Assembly: GCA_003194525.1 (NCBI GenBank)
Contig: NBIV01000239.1
Span: 1 to 64,000 of the forward strand
Length of the DNA stretch: 64,000 nt
Direction of reading: 5' to 3'
Origin: Gracilariopsis chorda
Lineage: Eukaryota > Rhodophyta > Florideophyceae > Gracilariales > Gracilariaceae
In this document: positions 40,598 through 51,616 of the stretch, one piece after another
Layout: each line of letters starts with the position of its first letter
Numbering within the stretch: the first letter of the stretch is position 1
Translations under genes and position numbers: made by a program
Notes under the pieces: generated by a model
The model's input: only the letters and a program-made list of their open reading frames with translations
Told to the model about the DNA's origin: nothing
Database searches by the model: none

Positions 40598-43500
40598 CTA
40601 CTTCCAAGTCTCTGAATGATGGGCGATACCAGCATTCGTGTTGACTTGCCAATACCCACTTGTTAGGATCCTGTTCATTGTACGCGAGTGATTAACGCTT
40701 CGCTTCGTCAAAGCGTCGGAGATGTTGCTCGTTCCCGGAATCCAGGTCAAGCAGTCAAGTTCTCCGGCTTCAAACGCATCTCTTAACAATGTGACCGTCT
40801 TGCGTAAGCGGTACTCGCGTGGTTCGTGAAGCGTTGTTATGGTGTCAAAAAGGGCTTTCGAGTCCACGAAGATCGTATGCGGCACCTGAATAGACGTGTA
40901 TATGTTCTGCAGCGAGTACTTCATATCTATGCCTCGATCTTCTGCGTCGGCGCAGGCCAAAATTTCTGCCCCGAATGAAGAATAGGTTACCCTTTGTTGC
41001 TTGTTGCTAACCCAGTATAGTGAATGAAACACGGGCTCTTCATCAAAACTCGTCTCAATCTTGAGTCCAGTTAGAATTCCCGTCTGTCCGTAACTGTTCG
41101 ATCCACTACCGTGTGATGCGTCTGATAGACTTATCAGTGAAACTCCTGACACTCCGAGAGGCCTTATAAAACGAATTTCAGGTTTGAGTTGAAGCACTTC
41201 TGCGAGCATCGCGTTTGCTTCGATTATATGACTAACTCTCAGCCTTCCAATCTCTTGTTGCATCCGCGAAGTCACGAAAGACGCTTGGGGTAGAACCGCT
41301 GATCCAAGGTACATTAGTGTGCCAGCAAGCGAACGATATTCATGAATTTCCTCTGCGGTTGCTTTGTCTGATCTCTCGCGCCTACGGGCTTTGCTCAGTG
41401 CCGCAGGTGTCAGTCGTTTAATGTACTCGTTCATGGAAAGTAGCACATTGCCGTCATCGTCTTGCTCAATCGTGCAGCCAGCAAACGTGATCCTCGGTTC
41501 TATCCGGATCTTTCCGACGTTGAACTCGGTTTCCAATTTCTTCATGAACTCCTCTATTGCCCTGTTAGAACCAGCTACGAGGAGGTCGTCGACCACCTTG
41601 GCTACCAAAATGTAAATCCTTCCCGAAGATGTTCGTCCGACGAAGAGTTGATTTATCCCAAATACGCGAGTTAGGCCGACAGGTCCAAGCATCCAGTCTT
41701 CTATGCGCTTTGCCCACTGTCTCCCAGCGTCAACGATCCCGTACGGAAGCTTCGTAAGTTTCCACAGGATACCCTTTTTCTTCTTGAACTCTTTTGGCGG
41801 CCTGACGTATATCTCTCGTCGAATTGGTCCACTCTGCAAATATGCGCCTTTCACGTCGGCCACTCCGAAGCAAAATCCCAGGCAGAGTGCGACACTAATG
41901 AGGAGTCTGACGACGATCATGTCTGCGTTCGAGCAGTCTTTACGCACCTCGTCTTTCATATCGTCATGATTGCCATGCGTCACGAGCCGTGCTTTCAGCT
42001 TTCTGACATGATCCTCGTCCTCTTTGACTTTGAAAACGGTGTGCGATGATATAACGTTTGCCCCATGCGGAATCTCCTTCTCGTCGACTTCTGTGTATGC
42101 ATTCGACCAATTATCTGCATGTTCTTTCTCGATTGCCTTCTTGAGCAACCACGGTGGCGCAAACTGCATCTCTCTTAATGTCACTTGGCGCGATCCAATT
42201 GTCTTCGCTACGTCCTCCAGGACTTTCTGCTCACTGGACTCGAGTGACGTCGGCGTTGGTAATAATTCTTCGGTGAGAATCGTTTCCGCGTGATCTCCAA
42301 GGTCTTTGCGTACAGCGTCCATCTCCGTCTCTGTCGTTACCATGAGATTCTCGCAGACTTCATCATCCTCAGACATATCCTTCATAGATTCGGCATTCAA
42401 CGTCAGATCGATGTAGTCCTCCATAACCCCTTCACTCAGTTCTCTGGCTAAATCAGAGTTGGGGCGTAGTCGGATGTCTTCTACGGCGACTTTCGAGTTC
42501 AGCCGACTCCCTGGTCTCCGAACCTCGATGATGTGCTCGGATACGCTCGATACGATGCCTGATTTCCACTCGTCAGGCTCGTTCTGTTTACTACTCCGGT
42601 AGTAGAACAGGACGTCGTCCCCTGGTTTTATAGCGTTCACGCCGAGCGAAGAGTAATTACGCCCCTTCAGGAGTTTCTGGAGCGTTCTTGTGGCTGTTTG
42701 TTTCTTGTAAGCATCCATCAGCTCCTCCGTGACCATTCGTCTAGGTGTACCTAGAATTGACGGTGCGTAACCGCGTGCTAACTCGAACGAGCTGAGCGTT
42801 TTCGATCCGGTGAACATGTTGGCTAGGAAAATTGCCCTCGATATCAATTCGGCGTTGGTGCTCTCTGTCTGATCAAGCTGCAGCTTCTCGAGTATCCTCT
42901 TGACGACTCCGTTTTTGCGTTCGACTATGCCAGTTTTATTATGTCTCCGTGCTGGACGTGGCTTGAACCGTATTCCCCTGCTCCTCAGATATCGTGCTAT
43001 TTTGCGATTGTTGAACTCATCATCCGCGGAAAGGGCGCAGGGTTCGCCGTGCCTGTTCACCCATTCGGTATCGAGAACGCTACACATTGTGTTTGCATCC
43101 CGATTGGACACGATCGACCCTTCGGAAAGTCCTGTGCCAGTATCTACCATGTGCATCAATGTGTACTTCGTTCCCCTTACTTCCAAGAACGTAAAATCTA
43201 CCTGAAGTTCTACGTTGAAGGCCTGATTCACATGAGTGACGGAGACTTTCTTGGAAGGAGGTGGGGGACCACTTTTTGCACATACTGGACATTCTGACGT
43301 GATTCTTCTAATTTCCTTTTTCAGTTCCGCGCTGAGGTGTCCTGCCCTTTCACATATCGCAACTAATTCGTCGTATGGCGCGTGCGTTAACCTGTGCAGA
43401 CGCCTCGCCAATGATTTCGGTCGCAACTCGGTTAGCGTTTTCGATAACATCGTGTGAACGGTCGGCACGATTAGGATTCTTCTCCGAAATTCAAAGGGTG

Positions 43501-43893
43501 AGGTTCCTGAAATATAGAGCTGCACGACTCTTTCTCCTATGTCCGTAGGTCTCAAAATGGTGAGCGTGGGCGGGTCATCGATGAAGTTCGTAGAGCTGAA
43601 TCGTTGCAGATCCATTCCAATAGACAGGGGAGAGTCGTCGTTAAACAGGTCAAAGTGCAAATCTGTTGACTTCCCGTTCCGATCCTGAAATGATACTGTC
43701 CACGAACACACGACTTGCTGTAGGCCGAGGCCCTGGTGACCCCATCCTCTCTGATACCGACGCTTCGCTTTCTCCGGTCTGAATAGGATCCCCATTACTT
43801 CGCATAAAAGAATCGCCGAAGAAATTCCCCCAGATGAAATTGGGTTTCCTTCGTCGAGTATGGGATTCGGGTCTTTCACCGAATCCCTTACTG
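40598..43893 (-). CDS. pol: Copia Pol polyprotein
   Basis: About 1097 codons, reached from gag by a -1 shift at the T7 run (43894-43900 on the plus strand); it has no ATG of its own. Order of domains: protease with D-x-G as ILDEGNP at the very start; integrase HHCC (HRLTHAPYDEL, then CPVCAKSG), Asp in VELQVDFTF, Asp in SADDEF and Glu in KTGIVERKNGVV; RT with DVKGAYLQ, the LPYGIVDAGRQW block and active site VVDD; RNase H with SLSDASHG, SFGAEILA, FVDSKALF and NISDALTKR. Order protease-integrase-RT-RNase H is the copia order. There is no internal stop. Confidence 0.92.
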
Positions 43894-45027
43894 AAAAAAA
43901 GAACTCTTTTTCTCCTTGGAATCATGTTTGTTCTCCCATCTCGGACGTTTTTTCTCTCTCTGCTCGGTATCCGGGGTCCGTTGATCCTTTCCATTATCGT
44001 AACGCGCGTTCTTTGCCTCTGGAATCTCGTCTGCTTTCTCGTCCTTGCGACCCCACTTGCCTGCTTGTTTGGCACGTTTGTTCCTTGGGTTTGTCTTAGC
44101 AAGGTATGAACGAGATGTCTGGACGCCATCCTCATCCTTCTTCTGGGGGTGACGTAGTTCCTGTTCGCTCAGGTTGGCTTCCTCCAGGGCTCTTACCGCG
44201 TCACTTAATCCGATTCGCGTCGATGAGCTACCGGATTCTTGGTCTTCTCTCTGCTGTCCTATCGCGGACTCCAAGCTACTGATTGACTCGTCGATCCTGG
44301 ACTTCAGAGTGTCATTCTGATCTGTAGTGCGCACTTCGTTCAGGATGGAAATGACCTTCCGGATTCTTTCCGTTCTTAGTAGAGTGGTTTCTGCCTGGGT
44401 GACTTCTTTTGACTTGAGTGATACTACTAAATTGCTGATGATGTTGCTGAACGTTTGGTTAGTTAACCCTGCGTTGAGTAGCATGACAATGGCAAAATTC
44501 TGACTTTCGGTAGAGTGTTCATCTGCGTTCGTGAGATTCAAGTAGGACATCGCAGGCCCCGCAAACCGTTCCAGATAATTCGCGATTGACTCGCCCTGTT
44601 CTCTCTTACACTTTTTGACTTCTTTGTAGAGTCGCACGACCCTCCTGAGCCTGTCTACTGTCGAGTCTTGTGCCACAAGTTGGACAGTTTGTTTGACTAC
44701 TTGCAGTTGATTGATGTTTTTGTGTTCATCGCTCGACACTAGAATGATCTCGCCAGTCCTGACCGCTTTCTTGACAATTTCTTTGCTAGAGAGCTCCAGG
44801 GACCTGTAAAGCGTCATCCCGAGCGTTGCAGCGGCGCCTTTAGCTCGGTTATCGCCTGCTAAGGTGCAAGCGCGTAGGTTTGTCGCCCATTCAAATACTG
44901 CCTCTCGCCACTGTAACTTGTCAGTGTCATGACGAAGTTTTGGTGGTACCAAAATGTTATTAGGGGAGAGATCGTCCCCTGGGCCCATAACTATCGGTTG
45001 GACCTCTTTCAAGTGTGAGAAGTCCAT
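43888..45027 (-). CDS. gag: Copia Gag, start inside the LTR
   Basis: 379 residues from ATG 45027. The first 12 codons (MDFSHLKEVQPI) lie inside the 5' LTR, and the next codons run through the primer-binding site. The body is a helical Gag (LQWREAVFEWATNLRA, then a UBN2-like fold with QGESIANYLERFAGPAMSYLNLT). The C terminus is Lys/Arg-rich and likely binds RNA; no CCHC knuckle is seen. The stop at 43888-43890 comes two codons after a run of seven T, where a -1 shift leads into pol. Confidence 0.85.
   Translation of the reverse strand: MDFSHLKEVQPIVMGPGDDLSPNNILVPPKLRHDTDKLQWREAVFEWATNLRACTLAGDNRAKGAAATLGMTLYRSLELSSKEIVKKAVRTGEIILVSSDEHKNINQLQVVKQTVQLVAQDSTVDRLRRVVRLYKEVKKCKREQGESIANYLERFAGPAMSYLNLTNADEHSTESQNFAIVMLLNAGLTNQTFSNIISNLVVSLKSKEVTQAETTLLRTERIRKVISILNEVRTTDQNDTLKSRIDESISSLESAIGQQREDQESGSSSTRIGLSDAVRALEEANLSEQELRHPQKKDEDGVQTSRSYLAKTNPRNKRAKQAGKWGRKDEKADEIPEAKNARYDNGKDQRTPDTEQREKKRPRWENKHDSKEKKSSFFQ
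43894..43900 (-). promoter_or_regulatory. -1 ribosomal frameshift site between gag and pol
   Basis: On the coding strand gag reads TCT TTT TTT CAG TAA, so U_UUU_UUU sits in the gag frame as a canonical X_XXY_YYZ heptamer. Slipping back one base continues into the pol frame (FFSVRDSVKDPNPI). Established rules for -1 frameshifting fit; usage is inferred. Confidence 0.7.
44976..44991 (-). promoter_or_regulatory. Primer-binding site, initiator Met tRNA half-molecule type
   Basis: GTTATGGGCCCAGGGG starts directly at the LTR border. It resembles the site at which Drosophila copia primes from a cleaved initiator-Met tRNA. Confidence 0.6.
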
Positions 45028-45272
45028 CACGTATACGCAGTGTGGGGAGGTTCTCCGGTGAACAACTTGAGGAGTGGTACAGTCTGAGTCGGCACAAGAC
45101 CTTGCCGGGAGTCCTCCTCTTGAGTCTCCTGTGGGTGGGCTTTACTTAAGTAGGGATACTAGGCGACCTATCGGCTATTAGGATCGACTAAACACGTACT
45201 CTAAACTCCTACGACGCTTGTCAGTTGTACGTCATCGGCTTGCGTCGTGTGCTTTTTGTACGTGTTTTCACA
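44992..45272 (-). repeat. 5' LTR of copia
   Basis: 281 bp, identical by eye to 40292-40572. Carries the gag ATG 36 bp before its end. ACTGT follows on the plus strand. Confidence 0.92.
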
Positions 45273-45462
45273 ACTGTACTGTACTGCATCTCACATTGCT
45301 GTACAGTCTGACTTCAACGGGTACGGGCGCAAAGGGTCCCAATGAAAAGTTTACACGTTGAGACATATGATATAAATAAAATGTAGCCACCGCCGCTGAT
45401 AGACATGCGTGCAGTGGTGTTTATTTTTCCGTGGGTATTGTATTTTGGCTATTTAACCAGGC

Positions 45463-45489
45463 AAATTAACCATGCGAATAGACTTGCTC
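45463..45489 (-). repeat. Right terminal inverted repeat, Harbinger
   Basis: Reverse complement begins GAGCAAGTCTATTCG. Pairs with the left end at 37474. TAA follows. Confidence 0.85.
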
Positions 45490-45492
45490 TAA

Positions 45493-46096
45493 GAACTGCT
45501 GCTTGTAGAGCAACTGATATCGATATGGAACAATGGCTGTACACCGATGAGTACGTGTAGCTTCAGTACTGTAAGCGAGAAGACCAAAGATACAATCGTG
45601 TACCATGGCGGTTGCTGAAAGAACGATCGAAGGACAGCTCGTCGGTTGTGTTACACTGGTACGAAGAAACCGTGAGCACCACAAGGACCAATTTGTTCAA
45701 TACATTGATATTTGGAAGCACTCGGAAGCTCCCTTGGGGTTGTAATGCACGCTTGCTCAAGCGCACATCGCTCGCCCGACGGCTGCTTTCCTCGTAGTCA
45801 ATGTTCTGATAGGTTCGTTTTCCTTACCGTCTTTGCCTTGAAATACCCAGGCCTCCCACATGCCAAAAAGTTACAGTGTAGCTTGAATAGCATAAACAAA
45901 GAGAGGGAGCGTGAATTGTTTCACAGGATGTCTACTGACGAGATACTCTCTTTACAAACGCAACCAGCGCGTGCATATCATCCTGTGCGCTGACGAGAAA
46001 ACTCTTGCCGTTCCAAGAAATGGAAGGAATACAACGAACTAAATAAAACTCTCCATGCCTGAACCCCAGGCTTGCCCTATGAAACTTGAAACCATA
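45493..46096. other. Flank with coding-like remnant, no intact gene
   Basis: From about 45525 to 45797 a plus-strand frame with one stop (near 45558) reads like protein (VPWRLLKERSKDSSSVVLHW in part). It may be an exon or remnant of a host gene. I do not recognise the family, although a glycosyltransferase-like character is possible. 45800-46096 shows nothing. Confidence 0.25.
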
Positions 46097-46702
46097 TCAC
46101 GCAAGACAGAACCCATGGGAAAAGGCTAGGGTGTGCAAATATGTGAGAATGCCGTCAACACCCAAATTGCTCTTCTTCCTCTCATCTTGTGGAAGAAATG
46201 CACCAGTACCAGAGTCAATATCGCACTGGAAGTTCTTGATTCGTTTCAAGCCCTGCGCTATGGCTCGCACGGCTTCAATAAACTGCGGACGGCTCGAATC
46301 ATTGACAAACAAACGTCGTCGTGCATTACGCTGCAGTCGTGAACAAACTGCGTCCATGTCCGACTGTGGCGCATTGAAAATTGGCTCATAGTTATCCGGT
46401 GAAGGCAGGTACACAATCAAAGGCGGCCTAGGAGGCGTCCTTATACGCACCACGTAACGGACTGGGCAAGGGTCAGGGGAGCCATGACGTGGCCAGTACA
46501 CGAACATTCTGCTGAAAATTGAGATACTCTCTTCTGCGGATGGGCGGTAGCAGTCATCGACGAGCCTGAAACTAGTATCGACCAGGTTTGGTGAGAAAGG
46601 AACTGAAATCGAGCATGTCGAGTTGTTCGCCACAGCTGGAGTGTGAAGAACATGGAGGACTACCACGGCCACGATTAGGCAGATCGGATTCGGGTTCCAC
46701 AT
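46097..46702 (-). CDS. Secreted protein of unknown function
   Basis: 201 residues from ATG 46702 to TGA. Residues about 7-25 are a clear signal peptide (hydrophobic CLIVAVVVLHVLHTPAVA, small residues before NNST), so the product should enter the secretory pathway. The mature part has an Asn-x-Ser/Thr site at its start, five Cys (STCSIS, DDCYRP, PDPCPV, AVCSRL, FQCDID) and no membrane helix. No domain recognised. It lies 560 bp from, and in the same direction as, the secreted S1 protease. Could be a wall or defence protein, but that is speculation. Confidence 0.55.
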   Translation of the reverse strand: MWNPNPICLIVAVVVLHVLHTPAVANNSTCSISVPFSPNLVDTSFRLVDDCYRPSAEESISIFSRMFVYWPRHGSPDPCPVRYVVRIRTPPRPPLIVYLPSPDNYEPIFNAPQSDMDAVCSRLQRNARRRLFVNDSSRPQFIEAVRAIAQGLKRIKNFQCDIDSGTGAFLPQDERKKSNLGVDGILTYLHTLAFSHGFCLA

Positions 46703-47259
46703 AATTCGAGGAAAGATTCACAGTGCAAATGACTAGGAGAACGCTGAACCCTGAACTGAAGAGAAGGAAGTAGACTTATACTAGTGGTGGCAGTGGAAGC
46801 CGGAAGGTCAAACCGCTTGGCCCTGCTGCGCATGATGTGCGCAGTCACTGAAGTTTGCAAATTCATCTCTTGCATTGCTGCAAAGGCCAACGAAGTACAT
46901 CAGTACATTGCACTCCCTCAAGAGAATTTGAGGAGATAAGGTTACCGGTAGAAATGCTGGCGTGTATCTTCATGATACCCAAGACTCATTTACACGCCTT
47001 GAGTCAAGTATTCCCTTGTTTGCTGGTCATTTCAAGAGGTCAAATTCGAAGCACAGCCCGGTTACCGAGAGAAAACAGCTTAGAAGCGATTATACTTGGC
47101 TAAACTAACCCATCAAAAAAGTACTCATGGGGTCCCAGACCATTTATCCTTATTGATACCTGTGGCTTTATAGCGCACAAGTCTGTATTGGAACGCGGAT
47201 TTCAGAGTGTTTCAGTTGAATAGCATGGCTTTAGTAAAGTAGAAACAAAAAAGTTGTTA
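46703..47259. other. Intergenic, no gene seen
   Basis: 557 bp between two minus-strand genes. Should include the promoter of the 201-residue protein gene and the 3' end of the protease gene. No firm motif. Confidence 0.4.
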
Positions 47260-48183
47260 TCACAACCTTTTCCATCCCTTGCTTTGATTCTTCTTTACTT
47301 TCCTGTTGATTTGCTTCAAATAATTCTCAACTCTTTGGGCAACAAATATCGCTCCAGGTGATTCACACAGATCTCCAACAAAGAAACTGGTAATTCCAAC
47401 TTGTATGTACTCGCCGTTTTCCTTCTTAGTAATTGGTCCTCCAGAGTCACCAAAACAAGTTCCGGTCTTGCCCTTGTTCGGGAACTTCAAAGACGTGTAA
47501 CATATTTCACTTTTCTCACTATTCGCAATAGGGTAGCCAGCTTCTTCATTACAGGTATCCCATTCTTGATACAAAACAGATGCTCTTCTTGCTCTTTTCG
47601 GTTCACCCTTGTTTGATCCTTTCACCCCGTATCCTGCAGCTGTTAGTTTTGAACGGCCTTCATCGGGTGCAGCCCCAAGTGCCATCGGCTTGTAGAGCTT
47701 TTTGTCGATCTTCTTTTGCAATTGTATTAATGCAACATCATGTTTGAACAGGCTGTTATCCTTGTATTTCCTATGAATCCATACATTCCTAACGAAGTAC
47801 TTGTTTTGTGGAGATTCGAAGTATTTGATTTTCGTCGAAGGTTCCCCTACAAGAACATAAGACCTTCTTACCAGTGCCTTTGACGGCAAAACGAAGCAAT
47901 GGGCTGCGCAGAGCACATAATTTCTCGACACCACTGAGCCGGTGCAGCTTGATAGGAAACCGTCTTCTCTTTCTACGACGATTCTTGCCATACTCTTTAG
48001 CAGTTTCTTCGGAACCTTCTTTCCTCCAATTATTAATGGAATTTGAGAGAATTCATTGACTTCAGATATATCAGCAATCCTTCCATGATTCTGTATGAAC
48101 GGTCTGCGAATTTCCTGTGCATTGCCTTCTTGCATCAGGCTGAAGAGAACCACACAGACGATAACGGCGCATCTGTTTTTCAT
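47260..48183 (-). CDS. Secreted S1-family serine protease
   Basis: 307 residues from ATG 48183. Residues 5-22 are a signal peptide (VIVCVVLFSLMQEGNA). After a propeptide the mature protein begins IIGG (51-54). The catalytic triad is present: His95 in LCAAHCF, Asp149 in HDVALIQL and Ser247 in GDSGGP. The residue at the pocket base (chymotrypsin 189) is Gly (TGTCFGDSG), not the Asp of trypsins, so specificity for Arg/Lys is not expected. The cleavage site before IIGG follows Leu, not Lys/Arg, so activation would differ from trypsinogen. The C terminus is basic (RKVKKNQSKGWKRL). Single exon. Extracellular endopeptidase by family; substrate unknown. Confidence 0.88.
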   Translation of the reverse strand: MKNRCAVIVCVVLFSLMQEGNAQEIRRPFIQNHGRIADISEVNEFSQIPLIIGGKKVPKKLLKSMARIVVEREDGFLSSCTGSVVSRNYVLCAAHCFVLPSKALVRRSYVLVGEPSTKIKYFESPQNKYFVRNVWIHRKYKDNSLFKHDVALIQLQKKIDKKLYKPMALGAAPDEGRSKLTAAGYGVKGSNKGEPKRARRASVLYQEWDTCNEEAGYPIANSEKSEICYTSLKFPNKGKTGTCFGDSGGPITKKENGEYIQVGITSFFVGDLCESPGAIFVAQRVENYLKQINRKVKKNQSKGWKRL

Positions 48184-51100
48184 TTTCCATACAAGTATTG
48201 AAGCTTGCGTTCTCCGATTCGAAAAGCAGTGCCTTCGAGTAGAGGAGATAAAACAAAGAAGATCCTTACGCGTTCACAAACTTTCGTTTGGGGATACTGC
48301 AAGTGTCAGGTAGAAAGAATTTGTTTCTTTGTTATCCCTTTCGAGCAAGCAGTAGCGAGCATTTTCCGTTGTAGACCATGTCTGATGCTAATCTGATGTC
48401 GTTCTCATCCAAATTACATCCGTTGCGCGCAGCAAGGTGTAGAAGGATACTGACGAGAGTTAGGCCCGAGTATTTCTTTTCAGCTCTGGGCAGTCCGTGG
48501 AAACGACAGAACCGTTGTGAAAAGGGACAGCCGTTTAAGGCTGAATTATATATATTTTTGGTTAATTTAAGTCCAAGCCATAAACGAGCCATGTGGGTCA
48601 AAACTTCAGCAGTTGATCTGGACATAAAGAGAATTCGCAACCCATTGTGTTGTCTAGCACGGCGTTGTGTTCTTTGTGCGATGAACGCGTTGTACAATCA
48701 ACAGCGCACAACGACCTGCATGGTAGCGTACAATGATTAAACAACGGAGTGAAGAGACAGGATATTTTGGGCGCGAGGGACTCGCGCTACGCTCGGAGTC
48801 TTTCTCTGCATAGAGATGATTTTTACCGAATAACTGCTGTGTGTCTGTGTGTCTGTCGATCGAGGAACACTGCGCGCATTTCTCAAATTTTGTTTTTTGA
48901 TGGGCGACCGGTGAGATTTCTACGCATCCATTGCGATAACGCTATCATATCTCTATTAAAAAGCGCTTTAAACGTGTTGCACACAGTGCCCATTGCCGTC
49001 ATGGATGTATCTGTTGTACTACGCGAAGTGCAAGTTGTTGGTGCCGCTGATGATGATATTGAAAAGCGAAGAATGTCCGATAGCCAAAATTATGGCAACG
49101 CCAACCTAGATGATTTAACCCATCTAGTTGTCGAGTTTCATAGAAACCTCGACCTAACCAGCACACAGAAGCTATTCCTGTATGACCAACAATAATAAGC
49201 TTCCGTAGCTGTTACGTACGCAACACTTAATTAACGAGTACGTTGAAATAATGTGCATGAGTGCTTATGAGTCTGCTCACGCAAGCGCCTGAAACTACCC
49301 CACCCCCCCCCCACTCTTAACCCTCTTGAAACGGAAAGTTTATGTCTACTGTGGTAGACATCAGCTGTTGAATTAATTGGACAAAGAGTAAAACGATTGA
49401 AACAAGAGCCACATGCTAACGTGACAAGTACTTGATTTCCTTTTGTGTATCCTGGTATACATAAGGCAAAGCTGAATAATTGGTTGCATTTCAAATGAAA
49501 ACATCTGTTTTGAGACCTTTCCAGCCACCAATTCAGTGTCTTTCATCTGCCCTGTCTACCATGCACCATTACCACGAGTTTTCACTTCATGCCGCACTGG
49601 CTTGATGTGCGATAGAATGTGCAATCGGAAACACTTCACGAAGTCCATCTGATTGCCTTTCAAATCTCTGTTGAACCCGCCAATATTCATGGCCGTCTTT
49701 GCAGCACTCTTAACGTTTCGTTCATATTTGGCTTCTGGTGTTGACTCAGAATGAACGATTCTCTCTGCGTCTTTCCTTCGAATGATTTCGTTCCAGAAAG
49801 CGCTGAGCTCTCCAACCAAAAAGAATGGAATTCTGACAATGCCAGTGGTGAATAATATGATACATGCGACGAGAAATAATTTGTAGAAACAGCATTGGGT
49901 ACAACTCAGAAACACAGATTGTGCAAAAGCAATTCCAACTGCGCTTGTTGGACTACTTCAACTGGTTTGTACTTTTTGAATAATCAGCTTATCCGCCAAA
50001 CGTATCTGGAATGTGTACATTCTTGGACTAGTACGAAGTTGCTTTTAATGGGCAAACTGTGCAAGCTCCTTCGCATGCACGATTCAAAACCGCATTTGGA
50101 CCTGCAGTTCGCTACATTAGTTTATCAAGTCAACCGACTTTGGGACTATTGAAACTCATCAGGATTACTTTGCATTTCATTCTTTCAGAAGGCAATGAGC
50201 GGAGATACATTTCGAAATATTTGTGCGGCGTCGCGGGTATTTGTAACGTACAATCCATAGATAGCTGTAGTACACTCTTTTTGGCACAGCCCGTACATTG
50301 TAAAACACTTTGCACGAGACTTTGAAACATCAGCGGTTCCAGTTGGCGTTATTTGTCTTGATTAAAACACCGTACATTTTAAAGGTCATACTTTTGCAAG
50401 TTCTTATATGAAAAGTATATCTGTTAAGTTTGGCATACGATTCTTCGCGTTTTTGGGCTGGTAACATGCGTAGCTTCACCGTTTTCAGGATAACAGTTCA
50501 GGTAATAGATCAGGATAAACACCACTAACTCTAACTTGCTACACGAAAGTATTTCGAAATTTGAGAGGAGCAGTGTAAAAGACTAATAATGGGACTCTGG
50601 TACAGAAGGGGCCTTTGTCCGCACTCTGGTGCGCGCAAATGACCCATCAAACGCCATTATTATTAAGACCTGAGCGCGGGAGGATCACGGTAATGGACGA
50701 CTTCTATACCAGACATGTCCTGCGAGGCATTTATTCCGTCTGAATGACTCTGAGTGCAAAGTTTTGGGGACTGTACGATTTACGAATGCTGATGGACCGC
50801 ACCGTCCAGCACTAAATGAGCCCATCAATCAGCTCAAAACGGCGAAAAGAGGTGAATGGCGTCCAGTTGAATTATAGCAGAGAGAGAAAGGATCAAATGA
50901 AGCGCTATCTGGAGCGTGGAAGTATGGTATCATTTTTTTCAAGGACAGAGCGGTTGTTACGTTCTAAACGAATGATCTAGCGGAGACATCTTTTTGTGGT
51001 ATAGAAATGCCAGATTCACATGCATTCAGATGTTTGCATGGTCTTTTTTTCTTGAACATATTGACTGGTGACGAAAAATTACGGTGAACGACACTCCAGG

Positions 51101-51616
51101 TTCCTACGATCATTGTGGCATATAACCTTTTCATGAATAGTGTCAATAGGTTTGAACAATATAGATCAACATCGGCTACTGTTCGTAAGGAACGCCGTGT
51201 GACCATGAGTATGCTTAAATTTGTTCTGGATCGAAATATCATCAATGCCGATGCTTTACTGAAAGCTATTAGATCCGAAGGGGAAAGTATTGTTGAAGTT
51301 GGGCTCATGAAGCAGAGAATAATTCTTTCTCTCGCTGCTGATCACCTAGAGTACAAGCAGGAAAGAACTTCTCTTTATTGATTAAAAGAACAGACAGTGG
51401 TGTCTACCAATATATCTTCATGTGGGTCAAATTTTATCAATTTGCACATATTTCTCGAGACAGGGGGCATCATGAGTGTTCAATGCTATCTCTGCGAACT
51501 GCTACGCATGCAAAGAAAGAAAACGTATACAATTTTTCGTGCATGTAATGTGAGCATGGCTTCCACGTCAACTGTTTTGTACCTTTGACCAGTCTTACAC
51601 GCAAAGTCTGCAGTAC
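48184..51616. other. Intergenic or decayed region, no gene supported
   Basis: Open stretches without ATG lie at 48332-48697 (minus), 48749-49195 (plus) and 49556-49915 (minus, with a hydrophobic N-terminal part). Each starts only at TTG or GTG, so at best they are exons. 51133-51381 (plus, ATG) encodes 82 residues with a helical, charged composition. None matches a family I know. A C-run occurs at about 49299-49312. Confidence 0.3.

Larger units (their letters stand above)
40292..45272 (-). mobile_element. Ty1/copia retrotransposon, apparently intact
   Basis: 4981 bp in minus orientation with two 281-bp LTRs (40292-40572 and 44992-45272) that I find identical, and a perfect 5-bp duplication ACTGT (40287-40291 and 45273-45277). 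The gag and pol frames are open and overlap through a slippery site. Catalytic motifs of protease, integrase, RT and RNase H are all visible. The element appears young and possibly competent. It is inserted in the 5' region of the Harbinger transposase. Confidence 0.93.
37474..45489 (+). mobile_element. PIF/Harbinger transposon with nested copia
   Basis: Terminal inverted repeats GAGCATGTCTATTCG (from 37474) and GAGCAAGTCTATTCG (reverse complement, ending 45489) continue imperfectly for about 28 bp. They are flanked by TAA on both sides (37471-37473 and 45490-45492), the 3-bp TWA duplication typical of this superfamily. Inside are the two genes of the family, a Myb/SANT-like protein (plus) and a DDE nuclease (minus, pseudogene), in convergent order. 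Removing the copia insertion (40292-45272) and one duplication leaves about 3.0 kb, a normal Harbinger size. Confidence 0.88.

Noticed and set aside
48332-48697. 121-codon minus-strand frame that reads like protein
   Set aside because: No ATG (opens with TTG), no family match and overlapped by a similar-length frame on the other strand; could be an exon but not supported.
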